Positions 1-9,994 of a stretch of 64,000 bases of DNA are shown here, piece after piece (positions within the stretch are counted from its first letter, which is position 1; the number at the start of each line of letters is the position of its first letter). The notes under the pieces were generated by a model. The model was not told where the DNA came from, searched no databases, and saw nothing but the letters and a program-made list of their open reading frames with translations. Source of the stretch: Mesorhizobium sp. (GTDB taxonomy: Bacteria > Pseudomonadota > Alphaproteobacteria > Rhizobiales > Rhizobiaceae); the NCBI GenBank assembly GCA_004020645.1, contig SAQL01000001.1:151176-215175 (forward strand), in the 5' to 3' direction. The position numbers were made by a program, and so were the translations under genes.

Positions 1-449
1 AGTTCGGCCCGACGATCGACGTCTTCCGCAGGCCGAACGACCTCGTCACGGCCAAGACATTCGCCGATCCGCCGCTCAACACGATCGTGCTGAAGAAGAG
101 CGGTTCGAGCTTCCTTCTTGATGGTGGGGTGAACCTCCCGGTGCCGGCTGAGCTCGCTGGTATTGCCGATACGAGTTATACGATCGGCTTCCAGCCCCAC
201 CATCTCTCTCTTGCCCGGCCGAGCCCGTCTGCGGTTCCGGTGAGAGCCAAGGTTTCGGTCACCGAGATAACCGGTTCGGAAAGCTTTGTGCATCTCGACT
301 TCGCCGATGTCCGCTGGGTGATGCTGGAGCACGGCATCCTGGTGTTCGAGCCGGACCAGACGATCGAGGTGTTCATCGATCCGCGGCACATCATGGTTTT
401 CGACGCGAACGGCCGCTCGGCCGCGCCGCCACAGATGCTGGCGGCTTGA
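1..449 (+). CDS. glpS: Glycerol ABC transporter ATP-binding protein GlpS, C-terminal part (cut by window edge)
   Basis: The reading frame is open from base 3 with no start in the window, so only the C-terminal ~148 residues are present. The segment begins FGPTIDVFRRPNDL and continues as a TOBE/MOBP-like beta-rich regulatory domain, the part that follows the nucleotide-binding domain in sugar-type importer ATPases. A second, complete ATPase gene starts 13 bp downstream, followed by two permeases, a small membrane protein, a binding protein and glycerol kinase. This is the order of the Rhizobium leguminosarum glpSTPQUV glycerol importer, in which GlpS and GlpT form a heteromeric ATPase pair. 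The name rests on this synteny because the catalytic motifs lie outside the window. Confidence 0.85.
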   Translation, partial: FGPTIDVFRRPNDLVTAKTFADPPLNTIVLKKSGSSFLLDGGVNLPVPAELAGIADTSYTIGFQPHHLSLARPSPSAVPVRAKVSVTEITGSESFVHLDFADVRWVMLEHGILVFEPDQTIEVFIDPRHIMVFDANGRSAAPPQMLAA

Positions 450-462
450 GGGAGGAGGGCGC

Positions 463-1533
463 ATGGCGCGCATCGACTGCAACCATATCCGCCACGCCTA
501 CGGGCCGCATCCGAAGTCGGACAAGGACTATGCGCTGAAGGAGGTGCATCACGCCTTCGAGGATGGCGGCGCCTATGCGCTGCTGGGGCCGTCGGGCTGC
601 GGCAAGACCACGCTGCTCAACATTATTTCCGGCCTGTTGTATCCGTCGCATGGCGAGCTTCTGTTCGACGGCAAGGACGTGACCAATCTGTCGACGCAGG
701 AGCGCAATATCGCGCAGGTGTTCCAGTTCCCGGTCATCTACGACACCATGACCGTCTACGACAATCTGGCCTTCCCGCTGCGCAACCGTGGCGTTCCGGA
801 ACCCGACGTCGACCGCAAGGTGCGCGAAACGCTGGATATGACGGGGTTGGCCGATATGGCTAAGAGAAAGGCGAGGGGGTTGACCGCCGACCAGAAGCAG
901 AAGATCTCGCTCGGGCGCGGGCTGGTGCGCTCCGATGTCAACGCGATCCTGTTCGACGAGCCGCTGACCGTCATCGATCCGCATATGAAGTGGGTGCTGC
1001 GCTCGCAACTGAAACAGCTGCACAGGCGCTTCGGTTTCACCATGGTCTATGTCACGCACGACCAAACCGAGGCGCTCACCTTCGCCGAAAACGTCGTCGT
1101 CATGTATGAGGGCGAGATCGTGCAGATCGGCTCTCCAGCCGAGCTGTTCGAGCGTCCCAAGCACACATTCGTCGGCTATTTCATCGGCTCGCCGGGCATG
1201 AACGTGATGCCGGTCGCGGTCGAAGGCAGGAGTGCGCGGCTCGGCAGCCAGACGATCGAATTGCCGGGCGCGCCCAAGCCTGGAATCACAGGCGCGATCG
1301 AACTCGGCATCCGCCCCGAATATGTCAGGCTTGGCGCCAGCGGCATGCCGGTTTCAATCCGCAAGGTCGAGGATATCGGCCGCCACAAGGTGGTGCGCGC
1401 CAGTTTCGAAGGCCGCGACATCGCGGCGATCGTCGGCGAGGACGAGGACATTCCCGCCGATCCGAAGATCGCTTTCGACCCGGCCGGTATCAACCTCTAC
1501 GCCGATTCCTGGCGCGTCGAGATGGGGGGCTGA
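463..1533 (+). CDS. glpT: Glycerol ABC transporter ATP-binding protein GlpT
   Basis: A 356-residue cytoplasmic ATPase of the sugar/polyol ABC importer class, predicted to power glycerol uptake with GlpS. Walker A is GPSGCGKT (residues 42-49), the Q-loop lies in QVFQFP (85-90) and Walker B is ILFDEP (162-167). The usual LSGGQ signature reads LTADQKQ (140-146), a degenerate C-loop, so one composite ATP site of a GlpS/GlpT heterodimer may be weak. The C-terminal ~110 residues form the TOBE-like regulatory domain. It starts 13 bp after glpS with GGAGGA upstream of the ATG, and ends 5 bp before the first permease, so it is cotranscribed. Assignment comes from the complete operon order. Confidence 0.9.
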   Translation: MARIDCNHIRHAYGPHPKSDKDYALKEVHHAFEDGGAYALLGPSGCGKTTLLNIISGLLYPSHGELLFDGKDVTNLSTQERNIAQVFQFPVIYDTMTVYDNLAFPLRNRGVPEPDVDRKVRETLDMTGLADMAKRKARGLTADQKQKISLGRGLVRSDVNAILFDEPLTVIDPHMKWVLRSQLKQLHRRFGFTMVYVTHDQTEALTFAENVVVMYEGEIVQIGSPAELFERPKHTFVGYFIGSPGMNVMPVAVEGRSARLGSQTIELPGAPKPGITGAIELGIRPEYVRLGASGMPVSIRKVEDIGRHKVVRASFEGRDIAAIVGEDEDIPADPKIAFDPAGINLYADSWRVEMGG

Positions 1534-1538
1534 ACTCC

Positions 1539-2405
1539 ATGGACAAGACCTGGAACAACAAGGCGTGGTTCATGGTGCTGCCGGTGCTGGTGCTGGTGGC
1601 GTTCAACGCAATCATCCCGCTGATGACGGTGGTCAACTATTCAGTTCAGGAGACGTTCGGAAACAACCTGTTCTTCTTTGAAGGCGTTAAGTGGTTCCAG
1701 GAAGTGCTTAATTCGCCGCGCTTCCACTCATCGCTCCTGCGCCAGTTTGCCTTCACCGGGTTAATCCTGCTGATCGAGGTGCCGCTAGGCGTGGCGGTGG
1801 CGCTTGCCATGCCGCGTTCCGGCCCATGGGTCGCGGTCTGCCTGGTGTTGATGTCGCTGCCGTTGCTGATCCCATGGAACGTCGTCGGCGCTATGTGGAA
1901 CATCTTTGCGCTGCCGGACATCGGGCTGCTCGGCTATGTTATCAACGCGATGGGCATCAGCTACAATTTCACCAGCCAGCCGCTGTCGGCGTGGTTCACC
2001 GTCGTCCTGATGGACGTATGGCATTGGACCTCGCTGGTGGTGCTGCTTGCCTATGCAGGCCTCGTCTCGATACCCGACGCCTACTATCAGGCTGCAAAGA
2101 TTGACGGTGCATCACGTTGGTCGGTGTTCCGCTTTATCCAGCTGCCCAAGATGAAGCGCGTGCTGACCATCGCCGTGCTGCTGCGGTTCATGGATTCCTT
2201 CATGGTCTACACCGAACCGTTCGTACTGACAGGCGGGGGACCGGGCAACGCCACGACCTTCCTGTCGATCGATCTTGTCAAGGCAGCACTCGGCGAATTC
2301 AACCTCGGAATCGCGGCGGCCATGAGCATCATCTACTTCCTGATGACGCTGCTGGTGTCGTGGCTCTTCTACACCCTGATGACCCAATCCGAAGCGGAGG
2401 GCTGA
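1539..2405 (+). CDS. glpP: Glycerol ABC transporter permease GlpP
   Basis: A 288-residue inner-membrane permease of the MalF/UgpA type with about six hydrophobic segments. The first begins near residue 8 (WFMVLPVLVLVAF). The cytoplasmic EAA loop, which couples the permease to the ATPase, is visible around residues 181-207 (DAYYQAAKIDGAS followed by FRFIQLP). It follows glpT by 5 bp and is followed by the second permease 1 bp after its stop, so the two are translationally linked. It should form the transmembrane pore with GlpQ. No unusual residues were seen. Confidence 0.9.
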   Translation: MDKTWNNKAWFMVLPVLVLVAFNAIIPLMTVVNYSVQETFGNNLFFFEGVKWFQEVLNSPRFHSSLLRQFAFTGLILLIEVPLGVAVALAMPRSGPWVAVCLVLMSLPLLIPWNVVGAMWNIFALPDIGLLGYVINAMGISYNFTSQPLSAWFTVVLMDVWHWTSLVVLLAYAGLVSIPDAYYQAAKIDGASRWSVFRFIQLPKMKRVLTIAVLLRFMDSFMVYTEPFVLTGGGPGNATTFLSIDLVKAALGEFNLGIAAAMSIIYFLMTLLVSWLFYTLMTQSEAEG

Positions 2406-2406
2406 G

Positions 2407-3336
<930 letters not shown>

Positions 3337-3363
3337 CGGCGGCGAAGGGAAGGAGTAAAGACG

Positions 3364-3645
3364 ATGGATCTGTCATGGATGGCCTGGACTTGGCAGACCG
3401 CCACCTTCTTCGGCGTGATCCTGCTTCTTCTGGTCGGGATGACCGTGTGGGAGTGGGCCAGTCCTGGCGGAGCGCCGCGCCATGGCATTCTCGGCCTCGA
3501 TACTACGCGTGGCGACCGACTGTTCATTTCGCTGCTAGGCAGCGCCTACATCCATCTCGCTTGGCTGGGTCTTGTCGGACCCAACCTGTGGTGGGCACTC
3601 GCCCTCTCGATCGTCTACGCCATCGGCGTTTTTCGATTCGTCTAG
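3364..3645 (+). CDS. glpU: Small membrane protein GlpU (DUF2160 type) of the glycerol transporter
   Basis: A 93-residue protein with two or three hydrophobic helices (residues about 12-29, 57-72 and 75-90) and a short polar loop, GGAPRHGILGLDTTRGDR. It matches the DUF2160-type small membrane protein that sits between the permeases and the binding protein in rhizobial glycerol operons (glpU). Its role is not established to my knowledge; an accessory subunit of the importer is an inference from strict co-location. AAGGAG lies before the ATG. Confidence 0.82.
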   Translation: MDLSWMAWTWQTATFFGVILLLLVGMTVWEWASPGGAPRHGILGLDTTRGDRLFISLLGSAYIHLAWLGLVGPNLWWALALSIVYAIGVFRFV

Positions 3646-3659
3646 GGGGAGAAACTGTT

Positions 3660-3684
3660 GGAGCGGCCGCGCAACGACCGCTCC
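3660..3684 (+). terminator. Hairpin between glpU and glpV (attenuator or mRNA-stabilising)
   Basis: GGAGCGG (3660-3666) pairs perfectly with CCGCTCC (3678-3684) around an 11-nt loop. There is no T-run, so this is more likely an RNA processing or stability hairpin protecting the abundant binding-protein message than a true terminator. The glpV ribosome site (GGGAGGAA) lies 20-30 nt further on. Confidence 0.45.
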
Positions 3685-3717
3685 GATCGCACTTGAAACC
3701 GAAATGGGAGGAACCTC

Positions 3718-5460
3718 ATGCGACGTCACCTACTAACATCGACAACGGCACTAGTCCTGCTGCTCGGGGCCAGTCAGGCCTCTGCAGGCATGGACGAAGC
3801 CAAGACATTCCTTGACACGGAAATCAATGGCCTTTCGACCCTCGATCGCTCGGCTCAGGAAGCCGAAATGCAATGGTTTGTCGATGCCGCGAAACCCTTC
3901 GCCGGCATGGAGATCAACGTGCTGTCGGAAGGTATCCCGACACACACCTATGAATCGACAGTGCTCACCAAGGCGTTCGAGGCGATCACCGGCATCAAGG
4001 TCAACCACCAGATCCTCGGCGAGGGCGAAGTCGTCCAGGCCGTGCAGACTCAGATGCAGACCAACCGCAACCTTTATGACGCTTATGTCAACGACAGCGA
4101 CCTGATCGGCACCCATTCGCGGCTGCAGCTTGCCGTGAATCTCACCGACTTCATGGCCGGCGAAGGCAAGGATGTCACCCTTCCGACGCTCGATCTCGAA
4201 GACTTCATTGGCATCAAGTTCACGACCGGCCCGGACGGCAAGCTCTACCAGCTCCCGGACCAGCAGTTCGCCAACCTCTACTGGTTCCGCAAGGACTGGT
4301 TCGACAAGCCGGAACTCAAGGAAAAGTTCAAGGCCAAGTATGGCTACGATCTCGGCGTCCCGGTGAACTGGTCCGCGTACGAGGATATCGCCGAATTCTT
4401 CTCCAAGGACGTGAAGGAAATCGACGGCGTGCAGGTCTTCGGACATATGGACTACGGCAAGCGCGCACCCGATCTCGGTTGGCGCATGACTGACGCGTGG
4501 CTGTCCATGGCCGGCACCGGCAGCCCCGGCGAGCCGAATGGCGTCCCGATCGACGAATGGGGCATTCGCATGGAGGCGGGCACCTGCAATCCGGTCGGCG
4601 CGAGCGTTTCGCGCGGTGGCGAGGCGAATGGTCCGGCGTCGGTCTATGCCATCGCAAAGTGGGACGAGTGGCTGCGCAACTTTGCGCCTCCCGGAGCAGC
4701 GAGCTACGATTTCTACCAGTCGCTGCCCGCGCTGAGCCAAGGCAACGTGGCCCAGCAGATCTTCTGGTACACGGCTTTCCTCGCCGACATGGTGAAGCCC
4801 AAGTCGGAAGGCAACAACACGGTCGATGATGAGGGCAATTTGTTGTGGCGCATGGCTCCGTCGCCGCATGGCCCGTACTGGAAGGAAGGGCAGAAGATCG
4901 GCTATCAGGACGTGGGCTCTTGGACGATCCTGAAATCGACCCCGACCGATCGTGCCAAGGCCGCCTGGCTTTATGCGCAGTTCGTCGTGTCGAAGACCGT
5001 GTCTTTGAAGAAGTCCCATGTCGGGCTCACTCTGATCCGCGATTCCGACATTCGGCATCAGTCGTTTACCGACCGTGCGCCCAAACTCGGCGGCTGGGTG
5101 GAGTTCTACCGCTCTCCAGACCGGGTCGCCTGGTCGCCGACCGGCATCAACGTGCCCGACTACCCGAAACTCGCCCAGATCTGGTGGCAGCAGATCGGCG
5201 ACGTGAACTCCGGGGCGTTCACGCCGCAGCAGGCGATGGACCGCCTCGCTGAGGAAATGGACATCACGATGGCCCGCATGCAGGCCGCCGATGAGTCCGC
5301 TAAGGTCTATGGCGGCTGTGGTCCGCGACTCAACGAGCCGAAGGATCCGGCCGAATGGTTGGGCAAGCCGAACGGTCCCAAGGCCAAACTCGAGAACGAG
5401 AAGCCGAAAGGCGAGACCATCGTCTATGAGGAACTGATAAAGCGCTGGACCACCCAGTAG
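3718..5460 (+). CDS. glpV: Glycerol ABC transporter substrate-binding protein GlpV
   Basis: A 580-residue periplasmic binding protein. A signal peptide is clear: a basic start (MRRH), a hydrophobic core (ALVLLLGA) and cleavage near ASAG, residues 20-24. The mature part resembles family 1 extracellular solute-binding proteins, with the typical segments NLYWFRKDWF, AGTGSPGEP and GYQDVGSWTI. It is longer than maltose-type binding proteins (about 400 residues), as is usual for this glycerol/polyol group. It lies 72 bp after glpU, separated by a hairpin, and 84 bp before glycerol kinase, which fits differential expression of the binding protein within one operon. Glycerol specificity is inferred from synteny. 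Confidence 0.9.
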   Translation: MRRHLLTSTTALVLLLGASQASAGMDEAKTFLDTEINGLSTLDRSAQEAEMQWFVDAAKPFAGMEINVLSEGIPTHTYESTVLTKAFEAITGIKVNHQILGEGEVVQAVQTQMQTNRNLYDAYVNDSDLIGTHSRLQLAVNLTDFMAGEGKDVTLPTLDLEDFIGIKFTTGPDGKLYQLPDQQFANLYWFRKDWFDKPELKEKFKAKYGYDLGVPVNWSAYEDIAEFFSKDVKEIDGVQVFGHMDYGKRAPDLGWRMTDAWLSMAGTGSPGEPNGVPIDEWGIRMEAGTCNPVGASVSRGGEANGPASVYAIAKWDEWLRNFAPPGAASYDFYQSLPALSQGNVAQQIFWYTAFLADMVKPKSEGNNTVDDEGNLLWRMAPSPHGPYWKEGQKIGYQDVGSWTILKSTPTDRAKAAWLYAQFVVSKTVSLKKSHVGLTLIRDSDIRHQSFTDRAPKLGGWVEFYRSPDRVAWSPTGINVPDYPKLAQIWWQQIGDVNSGAFTPQQAMDRLAEEMDITMARMQAADESAKVYGGCGPRLNEPKDPAEWLGKPNGPKAKLENEKPKGETIVYEELIKRWTTQ

Positions 5461-5494
5461 GCTTGCCGAACCGCCAAAGCGGAAAGAGACCACA

Positions 5495-5518
5495 GGGAGG
5501 CGGCGCGAGCCGTCTCCC
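5495..5518 (+). terminator. Hairpin between glpV and glpK
   Basis: GGGAGGCGGC (5495-5504) pairs with GCCGTCTCCC (5509-5518), with one G-T wobble, closed by a GCGA tetraloop. It is followed by TTCGTTGT, a poor T-run. It is probably an internal attenuator that lowers kinase expression relative to the binding protein, or an RNA-stability element. Confidence 0.5.
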
Positions 5519-5544
5519 TTCGTTGTAACTGAGGGGTAGACAGC

Positions 5545-7038
<1,494 letters not shown>

Positions 7039-7054
7039 ATTCGCGCACCGAACA

Positions 7055-7078
7055 GCCTGCGCCGTTGTCGGCGCAGGC
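7055..7078 (+). terminator. Hairpin at the end of the glycerol operon
   Basis: GCCTGCGCC (7055-7063) and GGCGCAGGC (7070-7078) form a perfect 9-bp stem with a 6-nt loop, 17 bp after the glpK stop. The downstream T content is weak (CCTTTATTC). It lies between convergent genes and could serve both. Confidence 0.6.
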
Positions 7079-7111
7079 TCAACCACCTTTATTCAACTCT
7101 GCCCTGGCTTA

Positions 7112-7690
7112 TCAATAGGGCGAAATGCACTGCCGGCGGGGGCCGTAGTAAGGCTGGTACGTGTTGTCATAGGCCCGGTAAGATCTGTAGCGGCTGTAGC
7201 ACCACTGCACGTGGGCATCGCCTCGATAGACGGGGCGGTACTGGTTGCTGATGATCGCGCCGGTGATCAGCGCGCCAGTGGCGAAGGCAGCCAGCGGGAA
7301 CCAGAAGTCGCCGTAGCGACGATAGCCAGGACGATAGTAGCGATAGCCGCGATAGCCGCGCCAATACCTGAAATCATCACCGGCGAAACGACGAAAATGG
7401 CGGCGGGAAAAATCGCGGCGGGAAAAATCGCGACGGAAATCACGACGGAACTCACGGCGGAAATCGCGGCGGGAGAAATCCCGGCGGAAATCGCGACGGA
7501 AATCACGGCGGAAATCGCGGCGGGAGAAATTCCGTTTCCTCCACCGCCTGTGTTCGACAGTCTGGACATCCGACGAGACGTTCTGACCTAGCGGCACAAA
7601 GATAGGCTGGGCATTGACGGGCACGATCTCCGCTACAACGAATGACGCTGACAGCGCGGTCGCCAGCAAGCCCGACATGAACCTGTTCAT
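7112..7690 (-). CDS. BA14K-family secreted protein with arginine-rich RRDF repeats
   Basis: A 192-residue predicted secreted protein. The start was placed at the ATG at 7690 because AAGGAG lies about 6 bases upstream and a signal peptide follows directly ([16 protein letters not shown] to about VNA); a longer open frame reaches 7768 without such a site. The C-terminus, with [18 protein letters not shown] and then YYGPRRQC, matches the BA14K family (Brucella immunogenic 14-kDa protein). A hydrophobic glycine/alanine segment precedes it. Residues about 54-101 are tandem RRDF/SRRDF units, strongly basic with periodic Asp and Phe. Function is unknown; surface or envelope binding is a guess. Confidence 0.8.
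   Translation of the reverse strand: MNRFMSGLLATALSASFVVAEIVPVNAQPIFVPLGQNVSSDVQTVEHRRWRKRNFSRRDFRRDFRRDFRRDFSRRDFRREFRRDFRRDFSRRDFSRRHFRRFAGDDFRYWRGYRGYRYYRPGYRRYGDFWFPLAAFATGALITGAIISNQYRPVYRGDAHVQWCYSRYRSYRAYDNTYQPYYGPRRQCISPY
7388..7531 (-). repeat. Tandem RRDF-coding repeat inside the BA14K gene
   Basis: About eleven 12-15-bp units encode R-R-D-F, sometimes preceded by Ser, with single variants RREF and RRHF. The DNA copies are near-identical, so copy number may vary between strains by slippage. Confidence 0.85.
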
Positions 7691-7952
7691 GATCTTCTCC
7701 TTGAAAGCGTCGTCCCTTGTAGCCACAAAAACGGGCAGGTTGCGCAATTGTTCCGCAAAAAATAGCAAGCTGCTGATTTGTAACGCGTCTCGCTTTTTGT
7801 GCGAGACAGCAACTCCGACCTTGTCGAGACGTTTTGCGGGGCGCCATGAGACCGCGAAAAGCCCGGCTTACGTGCCCACTTTTCCGGTTGACCGGCCGAG
7901 ACACTCTCCCTATGTTCCGCGCAATTTCGAGGGCGGCATTCTGAGCCCGCGG

Positions 7953-8028
7953 GAGCGCGTAGCTCAGCCGGTAGAGCAACTGACTTTTAATCAGTAGGTC
8001 CAGGGTTCGAATCCCTGCGCGCTCACCA
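7953..8028 (+). tRNA. tRNA-Lys (anticodon TTT)
   Basis: A complete 76-nt cloverleaf with encoded CCA. The acceptor stem GAGCGCG (7953-7959) pairs with CGCGCTC (8018-8024), followed by A and CCA. The anticodon stem is ACTGA/TCAGT around CTTTTAA, giving anticodon TTT at 7986-7988. The T-arm is CAGGG TTCGAAT CCCTG. There is no sign of an integrated element at its 3' end. Confidence 0.98.
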
Positions 8029-8163
8029 TTGTTTCACGTTAAAATTCAGTTACTTAGGCTTATCAGCGGATTACTGCCACGACAAACGCGACCGGCAAGA
8101 GGCGGCGAGCATCGGGGCATGTTCTCCCAAGAATCGTGTGCTGAGAGATCCGGAACACTTCGA

Positions 8164-9288
8164 TCACACCAGCGAGACGTTCCCGCCGGCGTGGCGCTCC
8201 AGCCGGCCGGCGAGGTCGAGTTCCAGCAGCACCATGAAAACCTGGGCGGGATGCAGGCCGGTGTGGCGGATGATTTCGTCGACCGCCACCGGCGTCGGGC
8301 CGAGCGCTTCGATGACGCGGGCGCGGTCGCCCTCGCCGGGCGGCGGCGTTGCCGAAAAGTCGGGCGGCTCTTCGAAGGGTGCTGTCCTTGGCACCAGCGA
8401 GCCGACCAGCGGCGCGATCGCACTGGTAATGTCCGATGCCTCGGTGACTAGGGTGGCGCCGTCCTTGAGCAAGGCGTTGGCGCCGGCGGCGCGTGGATCG
8501 AGCGGCGAGCCGGGGACGGCGAAGACCAGTCGGCCCATCTCGCCGGCAAGCCTGGCGCTGATCAGCGAGCCGGAGCGTTGCGCGGCCTCGACCACGACCA
8601 GCCCAAATGCTGCACCGGCGACAAGGCGGTTGCGGCGCGGAAAATCCTGGGGGCGCGGCTGCCAGCCGAACGGCATTTCCGAAATGATGGCGCCGCCGCG
8701 CTCGGCAATCTCGTTGCACAGCCCGGCATTCTCGGGCGGGTAAGGCAGATCGAGGCCGCCGGCCAGAACGCCGATCGTGCCTGACGCAAGGCTGCCCTGA
8801 TGTGCTGCCGTGTCGATGCCGCGCGCCAGGCCGGAGACGATGCTATAGCCGTCGCGGCCGAGTTCGGCGGCGAGCGTCCGCGCCATCTTGATGCCGGCCA
8901 GCGAGGCGTTGCGGGCGCCGACAATGGCGACCGCCGGCAAGCGGAACACCGCACCTTCGCCCTTGACCGCGAGCAGCGGCGGCGGATGGTCCATGCTTTT
9001 CATCAGCGGCGGATAGTCGGCCTCGCCGATGCCGACGAAGCGGGCCCCGGCCCGCCGGGCGGTCTCCAGTTCCGCCTCGGCCTCGGCCATCGACGGGATG
9101 CGGACGCTCTTTCTGGCGCCGCCCGAAATCATCAGCTCGGGCAGCATCTCGAGCGCCGTCTCGGCCGAGCCGAAGCGGTTGATCAGGTCGCGAAAGGTGG
9201 CCGGGCCGACATTCGGCGTGCGGATCAAACGAAGCCAGCTCAACCGCTGCCGGTCGCTGAGCTGCGGGCCGGCGGCGCGCTGGCTCAC
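8164..9288 (-). CDS. dprA: DNA-processing protein DprA
   Basis: A 374-residue DprA/Smf protein, which binds incoming single-stranded DNA and loads RecA during transformation. The Rossmann-like core carries [17 protein letters not shown] (around residues 155-171) and [19 protein letters not shown]. An N-terminal helix-hairpin-like region and a C-terminal winged-helix (DML1-like) segment, [19 protein letters not shown], flank it. It starts at a GTG whose bases overlap the plsY stop (GTGA), so it is translationally coupled to plsY. comEC is also in the window, but the type IV pilus genes needed for uptake are not. Confidence 0.95.
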   Translation of the reverse strand: MSQRAAGPQLSDRQRLSWLRLIRTPNVGPATFRDLINRFGSAETALEMLPELMISGGARKSVRIPSMAEAEAELETARRAGARFVGIGEADYPPLMKSMDHPPPLLAVKGEGAVFRLPAVAIVGARNASLAGIKMARTLAAELGRDGYSIVSGLARGIDTAAHQGSLASGTIGVLAGGLDLPYPPENAGLCNEIAERGGAIISEMPFGWQPRPQDFPRRNRLVAGAAFGLVVVEAAQRSGSLISARLAGEMGRLVFAVPGSPLDPRAAGANALLKDGATLVTEASDITSAIAPLVGSLVPRTAPFEEPPDFSATPPPGEGDRARVIEALGPTPVAVDEIIRHTGLHPAQVFMVLLELDLAGRLERHAGGNVSLV

Positions 9289-9872
9289 TCCCTGGCCCCG
9301 ATCTTGCCCTCGGTGCCGGCCAGCAGCCGCGTAATGTTGGCCCGGTGTTTTATGACGACGATCAGGCTCATCAGCGCGAACAGCCCGGCAATCTGCGGCG
9401 TGCTGAGGACATAGAGCGCGATCGGCACGACAACTGCTGCCGTGAGCGCAGCCAACGAGGAATAGCGAAACAGGAAAGCGACGGCGAGCCAGACGACGGC
9501 GAAGATCAGCGCCACCTGCCAGGCAAGAGCGATCAGCACGCCGAGATAGGTGGCGACACCCTTGCCGCCCTTGAAGCCGAGCCAGACCGGAAAGAGATGG
9601 CCGAAAAAGGCGCCAAGGCCGGCCCAGGGCCCGAGTTCCGGTGCAAAGCGACCGGCGATCAGCACGGCCGCCGTGCCTTTCAGCGCGTCGAGCAGCAACG
9701 TGGCGGCAGCCAGGCCCTTGTTGCCGGTGCGCAGTACATTGGTGGCGCCGATATTGCCGGAGCCTATATTGCGGACGTCGCCGAGACCGGCGGCGCGAGT
9801 GATCAGGAGCCCGAACGGGATCGAGCCGAGCAGATAACCGAACACCAGCGCCAAGACGATGCCGTAAGCCAT
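9285..9872 (-). CDS. plsY: Acyl-phosphate:glycerol-3-phosphate acyltransferase PlsY
   Basis: A 195-residue integral membrane enzyme that acylates sn-glycerol-3-phosphate with acyl-phosphate, the first step of phospholipid synthesis. The three cytoplasmic motifs are present: [11 protein letters not shown] (near residue 16), [13 protein letters not shown] (near 38) and [14 protein letters not shown] (near 98). About five membrane helices are predicted. It sits between the pyrB-linked dihydroorotase-like gene and dprA, overlapping dprA by 4 bp. A family B palindromic repeat separates it from the upstream gene. Confidence 0.96.
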   Translation of the reverse strand: MAYGIVLALVFGYLLGSIPFGLLITRAAGLGDVRNIGSGNIGATNVLRTGNKGLAAATLLLDALKGTAAVLIAGRFAPELGPWAGLGAFFGHLFPVWLGFKGGKGVATYLGVLIALAWQVALIFAVVWLAVAFLFRYSSLAALTAAVVVPIALYVLSTPQIAGLFALMSLIVVIKHRANITRLLAGTEGKIGARE

Positions 9873-9890
9873 TGTTCCCCCAGATATGCC

Positions 9891-9994
9891 CTAAAGCGCG
9901 TCGCGTTTGACCGGCGTCATGCGACGCGCTTTAGGTTACTGTTTTATGCATGTCGTTATCGCAAAACCGCTGTACACTTTTGCGCGACATGCAT
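9891..9994. repeat. Family B palindromic repeat, copy B1
   Basis: Two nested inverted repeats. CTAAAGCGCGTCGC (9891-9904) pairs perfectly with GCGACGCGCTTTAG (9921-9934). ATGCATGTCG (9946-9955) pairs perfectly with CGACATGCAT (9985-9994). A near-identical element lies at 62109-62216. The right end touches the stop codon of the pyrC-like gene (9994-9996). Confidence 0.92.

Noticed and set aside
7787..7807. GTCTCGC/GCGAGAC hairpin with a T-rich loop between the BA14K gene and tRNA-Lys
   Set aside because: It is a 7-bp stem without a T-run after it in either direction and no gene end nearby to terminate. Possibly chance.
7953..8163. tRNA-Lys as an integration site for a mobile element
   Set aside because: No integrase, no repeat of the tRNA 3' end and only core genes nearby.
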